Shown one piece after another: positions 1 through 10,371 of a stretch of DNA of 64,000 nt; position 1 is the stretch's first letter; each line of letters begins with the position of its first letter. Source of the stretch: Dehalococcoidia bacterium (GTDB lineage Bacteria > Chloroflexota > Dehalococcoidia > Lucifugimonadales > GCA-002694895). The notes beneath the pieces were generated by a model. That model was not told where the DNA came from, did no database searches, and saw only the letters and a program-made list of their open reading frames with translations. Location of the stretch: assembly GCA_029936815.1 (NCBI GenBank), contig JAPYRX010000008.1, forward strand, positions 18,501-82,500, written 5' to 3'. The position numbers and the translations under genes were made by a program.

Positions 1-2
1 AA

Positions 3-755
3 CATAATGCCATTATGATCGATGATAGTTCGGAATTTAGAATGAATGAAGATGTACCTCTTGTGGTTCCAGAAATAAATTCAGAATCACTGAAATCACA
101 TAATGGAGTAGTTGCTATTCCAAATTGTACAACAACTCCACTAGCAATGATATTAGACGCGGTAAGATCCGAATATAATTTAAAAAGAGTTATTGTCGAT
201 ACCTATCAAGCTGTTTCTGGAACAGGAAACTTAGCAATAAAAGAATTACTAGATCAAACAAAACATTATTTAGACAATGGAACAATTTCAGATAAGAAAA
301 ATGTTTACTCACATAATATTGGTCTAAATCTAATTCCTCATGTTGAATCTCCTCTTGACAATTTATACACGAAAGAGGAAATGAAAATGTTATATGAAAC
401 AAGAAAAATTTTATCTGACCCCGAATTAAAAATATCAGCCACTTGTGTAAGAGTTCCCGTAATAAGATGTCATTCTGAAAGTATAAATATTGAATTTGAT
501 AAACCTCCAAATATAAATCAAATTTCAAAAATACTTAATCAATATAATGGAATCACTGTATTAGATGATATTAAAAATGATTTATACCCTACTCCCTTAT
601 TTGGTGAAGGCAAACATGATATATTTATTGGCAGATTAAGAAATGATATTTCAAATGAAAATGCGATAAATTTATGGGTAGTAAGTGATAATTTAATAAA
701 AGGTGCAGCTTTGAATGCAATTCAAATTCTTGAAGTATTTGAAAAAATTGGCTAA
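3..755 (+). CDS. asd: aspartate-semialdehyde dehydrogenase (5' truncated by window edge)
   Basis: Catalyses NADPH-dependent reduction of aspartyl phosphate to aspartate semialdehyde, the branch point to lysine, threonine and methionine. The reading frame is open to the window edge, and the residues before the first ATG (position 15) already match the family (…MIDDSSEFRM then PLVVPEIN), so the true start lies upstream. Visible landmarks are the catalytic-cysteine motif PNCTT, the VSGTGNLA segment, the RVPVIRCHSE substrate-binding motif and the C-terminal NLWVVSDNLIKGAALNA. dapA follows 41 bp downstream on the same strand, giving consecutive lysine-pathway steps. The N-terminal NADP-binding Rossmann part is not in the window. 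Confidence 0.95.
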   Translation, partial: HNAIMIDDSSEFRMNEDVPLVVPEINSESLKSHNGVVAIPNCTTTPLAMILDAVRSEYNLKRVIVDTYQAVSGTGNLAIKELLDQTKHYLDNGTISDKKNVYSHNIGLNLIPHVESPLDNLYTKEEMKMLYETRKILSDPELKISATCVRVPVIRCHSESINIEFDKPPNINQISKILNQYNGITVLDDIKNDLYPTPLFGEGKHDIFIGRLRNDISNENAINLWVVSDNLIKGAALNAIQILEVFEKIG

Positions 756-796
756 TATGTTTTAACTAATTAATTTTATTTCACTTAGAGAATAAT

Positions 797-3027
<2,231 letters not shown>

Positions 3028-3041
3028 CTATATTTCTTAAG

Positions 3042-3677
3042 TTACTTTTTTTTTCTGTAGTTTTTTCTATATTTAGTATTTCGTTGTTTATAACCATTAT
3101 TATATCTAGGTTTATTATTCATCCATAATTCAGAAAAATAATTGGGGAACAATTGAATTAGTGCATCAGATTCGTCTGCTAATTGTTTTGACAAATTAGA
3201 TGAAAAAGCAACAACTTCAACATATTTACCTAATTCTTTTATTGCTTTAACTGCATACGTGTAATCGCCATCACCACTAACAATTATCCCGATATCATAT
3301 CGATCATCCCATGCATACTTCAACATGTCTGTGGCAAGCATAATATCAACACCTTTTTCAACAGTGGTTTCTCCTCTTTGTTTAGAATTTCCTAATCTGA
3401 CTTCGTATTTAGGTTTGTTATTTAATGTACTAAGAAAAGTTTTATGCGAAGCATATGCTTTCGGATTAATATCTTCATCTCTTTCCGCATTATAATAATA
3501 AGTTCTATATAATTGTTTGTTATTTGATAATTTTTCTGAAAATTTTTCAAAATTCAAATCAGATCTTTTACAATTTTCTTCTAAACTATGATAAAGGTTA
3601 CTACCATCTATAAATATGGCTACTCTCTCTTTTTTTCTACTAAATCTAAAAAGATTTTTAATTTTAAATATTTTCAC
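3042..3677 (-). CDS. NYN-domain (LabA/DUF88-like) putative ribonuclease
   Basis: The protein (211 aa) has the NYN/PIN-like fold seen in LabA and DUF88 proteins. The acidic motif IFIDGSNLYHS is near residue 20, a second acidic cluster VSGDGDY is mid-protein, and VVAFSSNLSKQLADESD follows. These acidic residues normally bind metal in PIN-type nucleases, so a single-strand RNA nuclease role is inferred. The last ~25 residues are very basic (RKNYRKKK), suggesting nucleic-acid contact. A strong GGAGGT ribosome-binding site lies just upstream of the ATG at about 3680-3686. The substrate is unknown and no partner gene is adjacent. Confidence 0.8.
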   Translation of the reverse strand: MKIFKIKNLFRFSRKKERVAIFIDGSNLYHSLEENCKRSDLNFEKFSEKLSNNKQLYRTYYYNAERDEDINPKAYASHKTFLSTLNNKPKYEVRLGNSKQRGETTVEKGVDIMLATDMLKYAWDDRYDIGIIVSGDGDYTYAVKAIKELGKYVEVVAFSSNLSKQLADESDALIQLFPNYFSELWMNNKPRYNNGYKQRNTKYRKNYRKKK

Positions 3678-3796
3678 ACCTCCGGTATAAATGAATTTAA
3701 ATAATTTTTATCACTATTTATAGCTATTTATCTAGCATTCTATAGTTTTATAATTTGTTATATTTTATTATACTCTTTTGATCAATTTATATTTTA

Positions 3797-3872
3797 GGCA
3801 ATGTAGCTCAGGGGTTAGAGCGAGCGCTTCATAAGCGTTAGGCCGGAGGTTCAAATCCTCCCATTGCCACCA
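3797..3872 (+). tRNA. tRNA with CAT anticodon (elongator Met or Ile2)
   Basis: A full cloverleaf can be drawn. The acceptor stem GGCAATG/CATTGCC pairs perfectly, the D-stem is GCTC/GAGC, the anticodon loop TTCATAA is at 3828-3834, the T-arm is GGAGG-TTCAAAT-CCTCC, and CCA is encoded at 3870-3872. The G1-C72 pair argues against the initiator, which normally has a 1-72 mismatch. The CAT anticodon could belong to elongator methionine or to lysidine-modified isoleucine tRNA. The sequence alone does not settle this. Confidence 0.92.
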
Positions 3873-3892
3873 AAATTCAATTTCATGCCATC

Positions 3893-3927
3893 AAAAAATA
3901 AAAAAAATAAAAAAAATAAAAAAAATT
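3893..3927. repeat. A-rich low-complexity tract
   Basis: Short tandem units of seven or so A followed by T, repeated about four times between two tRNA genes. There is no coding potential. It may be a slippage-prone spacer; no function is evident. Confidence 0.6.
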
Positions 3928-4044
3928 GATTTAAGTTGCAAAATTACTGGTGGCAAAGAATTATATGATTTAATTGATCTATTATTTAGGTAATATCAAC
4001 CTTTAAATAATGATAATGATTTCTTATAATATAAATCCAAGTAT

Positions 4045-4118
4045 GTGCTCGTAGCTCAATTGGATAGAGCGTAGCCTTGCGAAGGCTGAGGTTGTGGGTT
4101 CAAGTCCCACCGGGCGCG
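4045..4118 (+). tRNA. tRNA-Arg (anticodon GCG)
   Basis: The acceptor stem GTGCTCG pairs with CGGGCGC (4111-4117) including two G-T wobbles. The D-stem is GCTC/GAGC, the anticodon loop TTGCGAA is at 4077-4083, and the T-arm around GTTCAAG is regular. No CCA is encoded. The body resembles bacterial tRNA-Arg. Bacterial CGN-reading arginine tRNAs usually carry ACG, later deaminated to inosine by TadA; here position 34 is G, which would read CGC and CGU directly. Confidence 0.9.
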
Positions 4119-4131
4119 AGAAAAATATTTA

Positions 4132-4208
4132 GGGCGATTAGCTCAGTTGGTTAGAGCGCCTGCTTTACACGCAGGAAGTCGGGGGTTCGAGTCCCTCATC
4201 GCCCACCA
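4132..4208 (+). tRNA. tRNA-Val (anticodon TAC)
   Basis: The acceptor stem GGGCGAT/ATCGCCC pairs perfectly and the anticodon stem is CCTGC/GCAGG with loop TTTACAC, giving anticodon TAC (valine). A GGTTCGA-type T-loop is present and CCA is encoded at 4206-4208. It is the third of three co-oriented tRNAs spaced by roughly 10 to 170 bp. The accessory gene block starts about 85 bp downstream. Confidence 0.95.
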
Positions 4209-4293
4209 CTCTCTTTTTATATTCAAACCCCCCTATTTTTCTCATTTGAATATAAGATATTCTATTGTTATTATGTAACTCTTTAATCTAAAA

Positions 4294-5427
4294 ATGGACA
4301 CATATATGCCTAAAGATAAAATTAAATGGGGAATTATAGGAATAGGTGCAATGGGGGCAGCTCATGCGAAAACTCTTATTTCTAATTTGGTAGAGAATGC
4401 AGAGCTTCAAGCAATATGCGATATTGATATTAAATGTAAAAATAAATTTCCTGATATCAAATTTTTTACAAACAGCAATGATTTTTTTAATGATAAAAAT
4501 ATTGATGCTGTACTTATAGCAACTCCACATACAACACATGTTCCCCTTGGAATTCAATCATTAAAAAGTGAAAAACATACTTTGGTTGAAAAACCTTTAG
4601 CCGTTACAACAAAAAAATGTTTAGAATTAATTAATATTGCAAATTCTTGTAATGTTTCTTTTGGTGTAATGTTAAATCAGCGTACAAATCCAATATATAA
4701 AACACTAAAACAAATGATTACTGATAATGAATTAGGAGAAATTCATAGAATACAATGGGCAATAACTGATTGGTTTAGAAGTAATTATTACTATAGTACT
4801 TCCAATTGGAGAGCTAGCTGGAAAGGAGAAGGAGGCGGAGTACTAATTAATCAAAGTATTCATCAATTAGATTTGTGGCAGTGGCTCTTTGGTATGCCAG
4901 ACAGTGTTCATGCTCATATCAATCTCGGCCGTTTTCATAATATAGAAGTAGAAGATGATGTGACTGCCTTATTTAAATACTCTAATGGTTCTCATGGTTT
5001 ATTTATCACCACTACAGGAGAAGCTCCCGGTGTAAATAGGTTAGAAGTAGCATCAGATAATGGATTAATGATTATTGAAAATAACAAGATGATATGGAAT
5101 AAAAATGAAATATCTTCAACAGAATATTTGAAAAGATCAAAAACACCTATGGAAAAACCTAATATCAAAATTGAAGAATTAAAATTTGAAGATATTAATT
5201 TTAATTTAGAACGTAAAAATATTATTCAAAATTTTTCAAATCAAATCTTGGGAATAGAAAAATTATTCGTAGACGGAAAAGAGGGAATTTATTCAGTGGA
5301 ACTTATGAACGCGATGATTTTTTCTGGACTAAATAAAATTGAAGTTAATATTCCTATAAATAGCGAAAAATATGAAAAAAAACTTGATGAAATGATAGTT
5401 GAAAATCTAGCAACCGATAGAGATTAA
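4294..5427 (+). CDS. Gfo/Idh/MocA-family oxidoreductase
   Basis: NAD(P)-dependent dehydrogenase (377 aa) of the glucose-fructose oxidoreductase/inositol dehydrogenase family, usually acting on cyclic polyols or sugar derivatives. The Rossmann motif GIGAMG is at the N-terminus, the family lysine lies in EKPLAV, and NQSIHQLDLWQW carries the expected catalytic-region His/Asp. The ATG at 4294 is used because a TTTAAT hexamer ends 6 nt upstream; an alternative ATG lies at 4306. It is followed 1 bp later by a second family member, so the two are probably cotranscribed. Substrate unknown. Confidence 0.88.
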   Translation: MDTYMPKDKIKWGIIGIGAMGAAHAKTLISNLVENAELQAICDIDIKCKNKFPDIKFFTNSNDFFNDKNIDAVLIATPHTTHVPLGIQSLKSEKHTLVEKPLAVTTKKCLELINIANSCNVSFGVMLNQRTNPIYKTLKQMITDNELGEIHRIQWAITDWFRSNYYYSTSNWRASWKGEGGGVLINQSIHQLDLWQWLFGMPDSVHAHINLGRFHNIEVEDDVTALFKYSNGSHGLFITTTGEAPGVNRLEVASDNGLMIIENNKMIWNKNEISSTEYLKRSKTPMEKPNIKIEELKFEDINFNLERKNIIQNFSNQILGIEKLFVDGKEGIYSVELMNAMIFSGLNKIEVNIPINSEKYEKKLDEMIVENLATDRD

Positions 5428-5428
5428 T

Positions 5429-6454
5429 ATGAAAAAATTAAAAATCGCAGCTATGGGTGTTGAGCACAGACATATTTTCGGACAAATTACAGGAATGTTA
5501 GATGTAGGTTGTGAATTCGTAGGATGGTGGACTGAAAATGATAACAAAATTTCTAATGATTTAGAAAAAAAATTTCCCGATATTACAAGAGTAAAAGATA
5601 AATATGTTCTGTTAAACAATACTGATATTGATTTAATTTTAATAGCTGACATACCTTCAAAACGAGCCAGTTTGGCTATTGAATGCATGAATGCAGGTAA
5701 GGATGTTATGCTAGATAAACCAGGTTGTACAAATTTGGAACAGTTACAAGAAATAAAAAGTACAATAGATAAAACAAAACAAATATTTTCAATTGATTTT
5801 TCTGAAAGATTTGAAGTCCCAAGTGTCCATATGGCATCAAATTTAATTAAAAATGGGGAAATTGGGAAAGTGGTTCAGACAATAGGTTTTGGTCCACACC
5901 GATTAAATATCGATACTAGACCAGAATGGTTTTTTGACGATGAGTTAAATGGAGGAATATTATGCGATATTGCCTCTCATCAAATTGATCAATTTTTATT
6001 TTTTACCGAATCCAACTCAGCTGAAATAATTAGCTCAAGTATTGGCAATTTTTCAAATCCTGATAAGACAAAAATGCAAGACTTTGGTGAAATTTTAATA
6101 CATGGAGACCATGGACAAGGTTATATTCGTGTAGATTGGTATACTCCTGATGCATTACCAAATTGGGGGGATGGAAGATTAACAATTTTGGGTACAGAAG
6201 GATATATTGAACTTAGAAAATATGTTGACATTGCTGGAAGAGAAGGAACTGATCATCTTTTTTTAGTGAACAAACAAAGATGTGAATATATAGATGCATC
6301 AAAACAGCCACTTACTTATTTTAAAAACTTAATGAATGACGTTTTTAACCGTACTGAAACTGCAATGAAACATGACCATTGTTTAGAAGTTATGAGACTT
6401 GCAATCAATGCACAAAATTCGGCAAAACGTTTAGGTAATTTAAAATTTATTTAA
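5429..6454 (+). CDS. Gfo/Idh/MocA-family oxidoreductase, second copy
   Basis: 341 residues, same superfamily as its upstream neighbour but clearly divergent. The N-terminus MKKLKIAAMGVEHRH replaces the usual glycine-rich dinucleotide loop, so cofactor binding may be altered. LDKPGC aligns with the EKP lysine motif and ASHQIDQFLFF with the catalytic histidine helix. It starts 1 bp after the preceding stop, suggesting translational coupling and perhaps sequential reactions or a heteromeric complex (inference). Substrate unknown. Confidence 0.8.
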   Translation: MKKLKIAAMGVEHRHIFGQITGMLDVGCEFVGWWTENDNKISNDLEKKFPDITRVKDKYVLLNNTDIDLILIADIPSKRASLAIECMNAGKDVMLDKPGCTNLEQLQEIKSTIDKTKQIFSIDFSERFEVPSVHMASNLIKNGEIGKVVQTIGFGPHRLNIDTRPEWFFDDELNGGILCDIASHQIDQFLFFTESNSAEIISSSIGNFSNPDKTKMQDFGEILIHGDHGQGYIRVDWYTPDALPNWGDGRLTILGTEGYIELRKYVDIAGREGTDHLFLVNKQRCEYIDASKQPLTYFKNLMNDVFNRTETAMKHDHCLEVMRLAINAQNSAKRLGNLKFI

Positions 6455-6554
6455 TAATCCTAGCCATATAAAAGTATAAAGTTTTGATGAAAAACTTTAG
6501 TTAGTATCAAGAATAAGTATCCAAATCTTCTTAAAAAACATCCCTAAATGTACG

Positions 6555-6585
6555 TACATGTAATTCCAAGAGGAATTTGTATGTA
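6555..6585. other. imperfect intergenic hairpin
   Basis: In the 271-bp gap before the fusion gene, AATTCC (6562-6567) pairs with GGAATT (6572-6577) around an AAGA tetraloop, and TACA/TGTA extend it outside a small internal loop. There is no T-run, so it is not a classical terminator. It could be an RNA regulatory element or an operator. Nothing else recognisable is present in 6455-6725. Confidence 0.35.
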
Positions 6586-6725
6586 TATTGATGAGATGTT
6601 ATAGTCAATAAATGCTAACTCGAACCTTGGTTAACAACTTCAAACTTACAATACAATGATTTGAATTTTATAATCGGCAATTGTAAACACAAAAAATATT
6701 TAATTTCATATAAGTAGGTACAGAT

Positions 6726-8030
6726 ATGGTTAAAAGAATTATGGTTGATATGTCAGCTACTGTAATTCATCATGGGCATATACGATTGTTAAAAAAAGCT
6801 TCTGAATACGGAAGAGTAATTGTCGGATTAACATCTGATGATGAAATCATTAACAATAAAGGATTCCAATCAGAATTGGAATATGAATATCGTAAAGAAA
6901 TACTTGAATCTATTAAGTATGTAGATGAAGTTATTTCTGTCCCTTGGCTAATAGATGAGAATGTTATGGAACAATACAATATTGATTTCTTAGTGCATGG
7001 GACTGATAATTTTAATCTTATTTCTAAAGATAAGCTCAAAATTTTTCCACGAACTGAAGGTATAAGTAGTTCTATAATGCGTAAGAGTTCACTTCGAGCT
7101 ATCACTCAGATAAATAATAATAACAAACTAATGCTTACTCCGGGACCTGCAGTAGTTTTACATGAGAATTTGCAGTATTTAAAGCCTCTATTCGGAAGAG
7201 GAGATGACGAATATACAAAAATGTCAGAGGATGTTATAGACTGGATTAAACAAATAAGTGGGCAAGATGAGGTGGTGGCAATGCAAGGTTCAGCGACTTT
7301 AGGATTAGAACTAGCCGCACACTCTTTCGTTTCGGGCAAAATTTTATTAGTTTCCACTGGTTATTATAGTGATAGATTGAAAAAACTTTTGCCAAAGGAT
7401 TGTTCGGCAACTATTTGTGAATACAAGGATATTGAAAAAATAAAAGAAAATTTTGATTGGGTTATGTGTGCTTATACTGAAACCTCCGTAGCATTTAAAA
7501 TAGATTTACAAAGTGTTAGGAATAAGGCCGATGAATGCGGTGCGAAATTATATGTAGATGCTACAGGATCAATTGGATTAGAAGATAGTCACCAATTAGC
7601 TGATGTAATGGCATTTAGTTCTTGTAAGGGATTATTTGGCTTAACTGGGGCAAGTTTTGTTGCGTACAAATCTAATTTGAATCCTAATAATCTAGATACA
7701 TTTTATTTTAATCTAAACACTCAAAAAAACAAAATGACTACTGGTCCTTATCATGCTATTGCCTCCCTTTATGGAGTTATTAAAATTCATGATATCCTCA
7801 AGCAACGTGTAATTAATAGCAAGAACGCTATTTTAGAAAAATATAAAGGTATTGTGCAGAATAAAAATCAACCGCTACTTTGTACGTATTTAGATGGGGA
7901 AGTTGTTCCAAATGATAATAATATTATTTTATATTCCCCTCGTTCAAAATTAAGCGGCTCAGTTATTTGCCATTTTGGCGAAATTCATCATGATGTTGTT
8001 AATATTGACCAAAGAATTGAAGTAAAATGA
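6726..8030 (+). CDS. bifunctional cytidylyltransferase / 2-aminoethylphosphonate-transaminase-like fusion
   Basis: The 434-aa protein has two enzyme domains. Residues 1-125 form a small nucleotidyltransferase: HHGH (15-18) is the HxGH motif and RTEGISSS (109-116) matches the CTP-binding RTxGIST signature. The surrounding sequence resembles the cytidylyltransferase domains found with phosphoenolpyruvate mutase. Residues 134-434 are a fold-type I class V aminotransferase resembling 2-aminoethylphosphonate:pyruvate transaminase: LTPGP (137-141), QGSAT, VDAT with Asp278 for the pyridine nitrogen, and Lys301 in SSCKG as the likely PLP lysine. Together they could make and CMP-activate aminoethylphosphonate. 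No PEP mutase or decarboxylase gene is in the window, so the substrate is inference. The C-terminal domain is shorter than usual for the family. Confidence 0.75.
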   Translation: MVKRIMVDMSATVIHHGHIRLLKKASEYGRVIVGLTSDDEIINNKGFQSELEYEYRKEILESIKYVDEVISVPWLIDENVMEQYNIDFLVHGTDNFNLISKDKLKIFPRTEGISSSIMRKSSLRAITQINNNNKLMLTPGPAVVLHENLQYLKPLFGRGDDEYTKMSEDVIDWIKQISGQDEVVAMQGSATLGLELAAHSFVSGKILLVSTGYYSDRLKKLLPKDCSATICEYKDIEKIKENFDWVMCAYTETSVAFKIDLQSVRNKADECGAKLYVDATGSIGLEDSHQLADVMAFSSCKGLFGLTGASFVAYKSNLNPNNLDTFYFNLNTQKNKMTTGPYHAIASLYGVIKIHDILKQRVINSKNAILEKYKGIVQNKNQPLLCTYLDGEVVPNDNNIILYSPRSKLSGSVICHFGEIHHDVVNIDQRIEVK

Positions 8031-8081
8031 AAATTAAAATATATGATGCAGGTTCAATTAGTAACCTATTAAATGAATAAG
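8028..8081 (+). other. very short reading frame overlapping the fusion gene stop
   Basis: An ATGA overlap with the preceding stop opens a 17-codon frame (MKIKIYDAGSISNLLNE). It has no recognisable domain. It may be a decayed gene start or chance. The rest of the gap to 8154 holds only the Shine-Dalgarno of the next gene. Confidence 0.2.
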
Positions 8082-8154
8082 ATAAGCAATATGTATAAAA
8101 ATTGGCAGAGATTTTTTAATTATATTTACCAACTTAATTTATTAGAGGTCGAAA

Positions 8155-8850
8155 ATGTTAGATACAGGGGATACATTAGAAAAACTTGATTTAATTGATA
8201 TTAATGGGCAATCATTTGATATTGCAAATTACAAAGGAAAAAAACTTGCAATTTATTTTTGGGCTTCTTGGTGAAATTGTAGAACTCAATTGCCTGGATG
8301 GCAATCATTAGCACAAAAAGCAGAAGGAAAAAACATTCAATTGATAAATGTATCTCTTGATTTTCAAGGCCCTGAAAAAGTCATTCCATATTTAGACGAA
8401 TACGGTGTGAAAATTAAAACATACATTGATATAGATAATTCTTCTGGTTTGTTATTTGGTTTCAAAGTTGTTCCAAATTTACTTATCTTTGATGAAGATT
8501 TAATATTAAAATTCAAATGTATAGCCAATATTAATATTCTTAAACATGAGCATAAGCTTTTAGTTGAAAATTGGTTAGATACCGGGAACTTAGAATCGTT
8601 AAATAATATTAATTCCAAACCAGCAAGTATACCTGCTAAAGAATCTGTAAATATTTTGAGAGAAGGAAACCAAATTCTTGAAACCGGTCAAGGTGATGCA
8701 AAACAATTATTGAAAAATATGGTTTCAGATGATCCTGAAAATTTTATATTTAGAAAACAATATTGGGCTATTAATAATCCAGAAAAATTTTATTCGGGCA
8801 AAATCGACACTGCTTGGCAAAGAAAAAAATTAGAGAATAATGAAGATTAA
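8155..8850 (+). CDS. thioredoxin/TlpA-like protein with in-frame TGA (probable selenoprotein)
   Basis: A 231-codon frame starts at ATG 8155 behind a GAGGT ribosome-binding site and is interrupted only by TGA at 8272-8274. The flanking translation, FWASW-TGA-NCRTQLPGW, places the TGA exactly where the N-terminal redox cysteine of the TlpA/thioredoxin-fold motif belongs, so codon 40 probably encodes selenocysteine and Cys42 the partner. The motif would be UxC, one residue shorter than the usual CxxC. The fold continues to a cis-Pro region (VVPNL), and a C-terminal helical segment follows from about residue 150. A hairpin fitting a bacterial SECIS lies at 8289-8305, and selA is at 59979-61367. 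The alternative is a sequence error or a pseudogene; translation from an internal TTG would lose the active site. Confidence 0.72.
8289..8305 (+). promoter_or_regulatory. candidate bacterial SECIS hairpin
   Basis: ATTGCC (8289-8294) pairs perfectly with GGCAAT (8300-8305) around the 5-nt loop TGGAT. The stem base is 14 nt past the TGA, and the loop has a G at its second position, 21 nt after the TGA. This fits the published bacterial SECIS pattern of a small apical loop with an early G about 16-37 nt downstream. Folding energy was not computed. Confidence 0.55.
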
Positions 8851-8879
8851 CATTAAATTCAATTAAAGTATTAAAACCA

Positions 8880-10235
8880 ATGAAAGTAGATTTAATTATT
8901 AAAAATACAAAATGTGTAGGACTGAATGAGTTTAAAGAATTCAAAACTCCTGTAAGTAAATCTATTGTGATCAATAATGGTGAAATAATTGATATCAATG
9001 ATAATTTATCATCAATATATATATCAAAGAGAACAATTGATGGATCTAACACAGTTACATTTCCTGGATTTGTTAATAGTCATACTCATGTATCTCCAAC
9101 TCCAATCTTAAAAGGATTTACTGAAGATAAAGTTGATGGTTTTTATGGTTTGGCTTTACCAATGGAAAAACAATTAAATGAAAAAAACACCTATCTTACA
9201 GCTAAATTAGGAATAGCAGAAGCCGTGAAGGGAGGATATACAACTATTAATGATATTTGGCATTATCCGTGGTCAATAGCTCAGGCTGCTAAAGAGGTTG
9301 GAATAAGAGCTGTAATATCAAACAAATTAAAAGATACAGATTTATCAAAAATACAATTTTTTAAATATGAACGTGATGATCACGAAGGTCAGACAAAATT
9401 AAAAGATTCAGAAAATTTCATTTCTAAATGGCATAATACAAATAACGGATTAATAACATGTAGGATCGGAATACATGCTCCGGATACTCTTTCTAATAAG
9501 TTAATTAAACAAGCAAAAGAAATGGCTGGTCATTTACAATTAGGTATACATATGCACATGGGGCAAACGGTTACAGAAAATAAATATATGAATACAGAAT
9601 ACAATATGGGTTCTGTTGAATATCTGAATTCTTTTAACTTTTTTGATAATACAAGTGTTATTGGAGCTCACTGCAATTTCGTTACAGACAAAGAGAAAGA
9701 TATACTTTCTAAAAATGATTTTACAGTAGCTCATTGCCCGGTAATCGGAGCTAAAAGAAGCCACTATGCAAATATCTCAAGTTATGAAGAGAGAGGTGTC
9801 AAAGTAGGATTAGGCACAGACTGGTTAACTTTTGATGCTTTTGAAAATATTAGGGCAAGTATATATTTCCACAGGTTATCTACAAATAATGTTGAGTCCA
9901 CAAATGCTATTGATGCTGTAAAAAAATCCACAATTATTCCTGCGGAAAGTCTTGGATTAAAAAAATCGATAGGTTCTATAGATATCGGTAAAAAAGCCGA
10001 CTTAAATATAATAAATACAGCTGATTTACATTTTGGAGGTATAACTAAATATCACGATTTGCTTAGTTTAGTAATTTATAACGCTACTGCAAAAGATATA
10101 AAATATTCAATTATCCAAGGAAAAATAATATCTGAAAACAATATAATCAACACAATATCAGAATCGGAAACTTTAAAAGATGCCGAATTAGAAATATCTA
10201 AAATATGGACAAAACATTTCAACAAAACTGAATAA
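8880..10235 (+). CDS. amidohydrolase (TRZ/ATZ, chlorohydrolase-like family)
   Basis: A 451-aa metal-dependent hydrolase of the amidohydrolase superfamily, similar to cytosine/guanine deaminases and triazine hydrolases. It has the small beta-sandwich start, then SHTH (residues 67-70), IHMHMG and GAHCNF as further metal-ligand histidines, and GTDW as the catalytic aspartate. All expected ligands are present, so it should be active on an amine, amide or imine carbon. It follows the probable selenoprotein by 29 bp, probably in one transcript. Substrate cannot be read from sequence. Confidence 0.87.
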   Translation: MKVDLIIKNTKCVGLNEFKEFKTPVSKSIVINNGEIIDINDNLSSIYISKRTIDGSNTVTFPGFVNSHTHVSPTPILKGFTEDKVDGFYGLALPMEKQLNEKNTYLTAKLGIAEAVKGGYTTINDIWHYPWSIAQAAKEVGIRAVISNKLKDTDLSKIQFFKYERDDHEGQTKLKDSENFISKWHNTNNGLITCRIGIHAPDTLSNKLIKQAKEMAGHLQLGIHMHMGQTVTENKYMNTEYNMGSVEYLNSFNFFDNTSVIGAHCNFVTDKEKDILSKNDFTVAHCPVIGAKRSHYANISSYEERGVKVGLGTDWLTFDAFENIRASIYFHRLSTNNVESTNAIDAVKKSTIIPAESLGLKKSIGSIDIGKKADLNIINTADLHFGGITKYHDLLSLVIYNATAKDIKYSIIQGKIISENNIINTISESETLKDAELEISKIWTKHFNKTE

Positions 10236-10371
10236 AATCATTTTGTTTTATGAACTATTTTCATGAGAAAGAATACGAATTTGAAAGAAAATAAATCGAT
10301 TAGCAAATATCTCATTGAATTCAAATCATAAGTAAACATATAATTGTAGTTTAATCTCTTTACAAGAAAAC

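Noticed and set aside
190..528. Minus-strand frame inside asd
   Set aside because: It is a frame shadow of asd with low-complexity residues and no ribosome-binding site.
3797..3872. Initiator tRNA-Met
   Set aside because: The first acceptor pair is G-C, whereas bacterial initiators have a mismatch there.
3893..3927. A-rich repeat as CRISPR or terminator
   Set aside because: Units are too short and uniform and there are no spacers, and no stem precedes it.
8290..8850. Separate short CDS starting from TTG after the TGA
   Set aside because: It would lack the active-site region, has no ribosome-binding site and leaves the well-placed upstream start unexplained.
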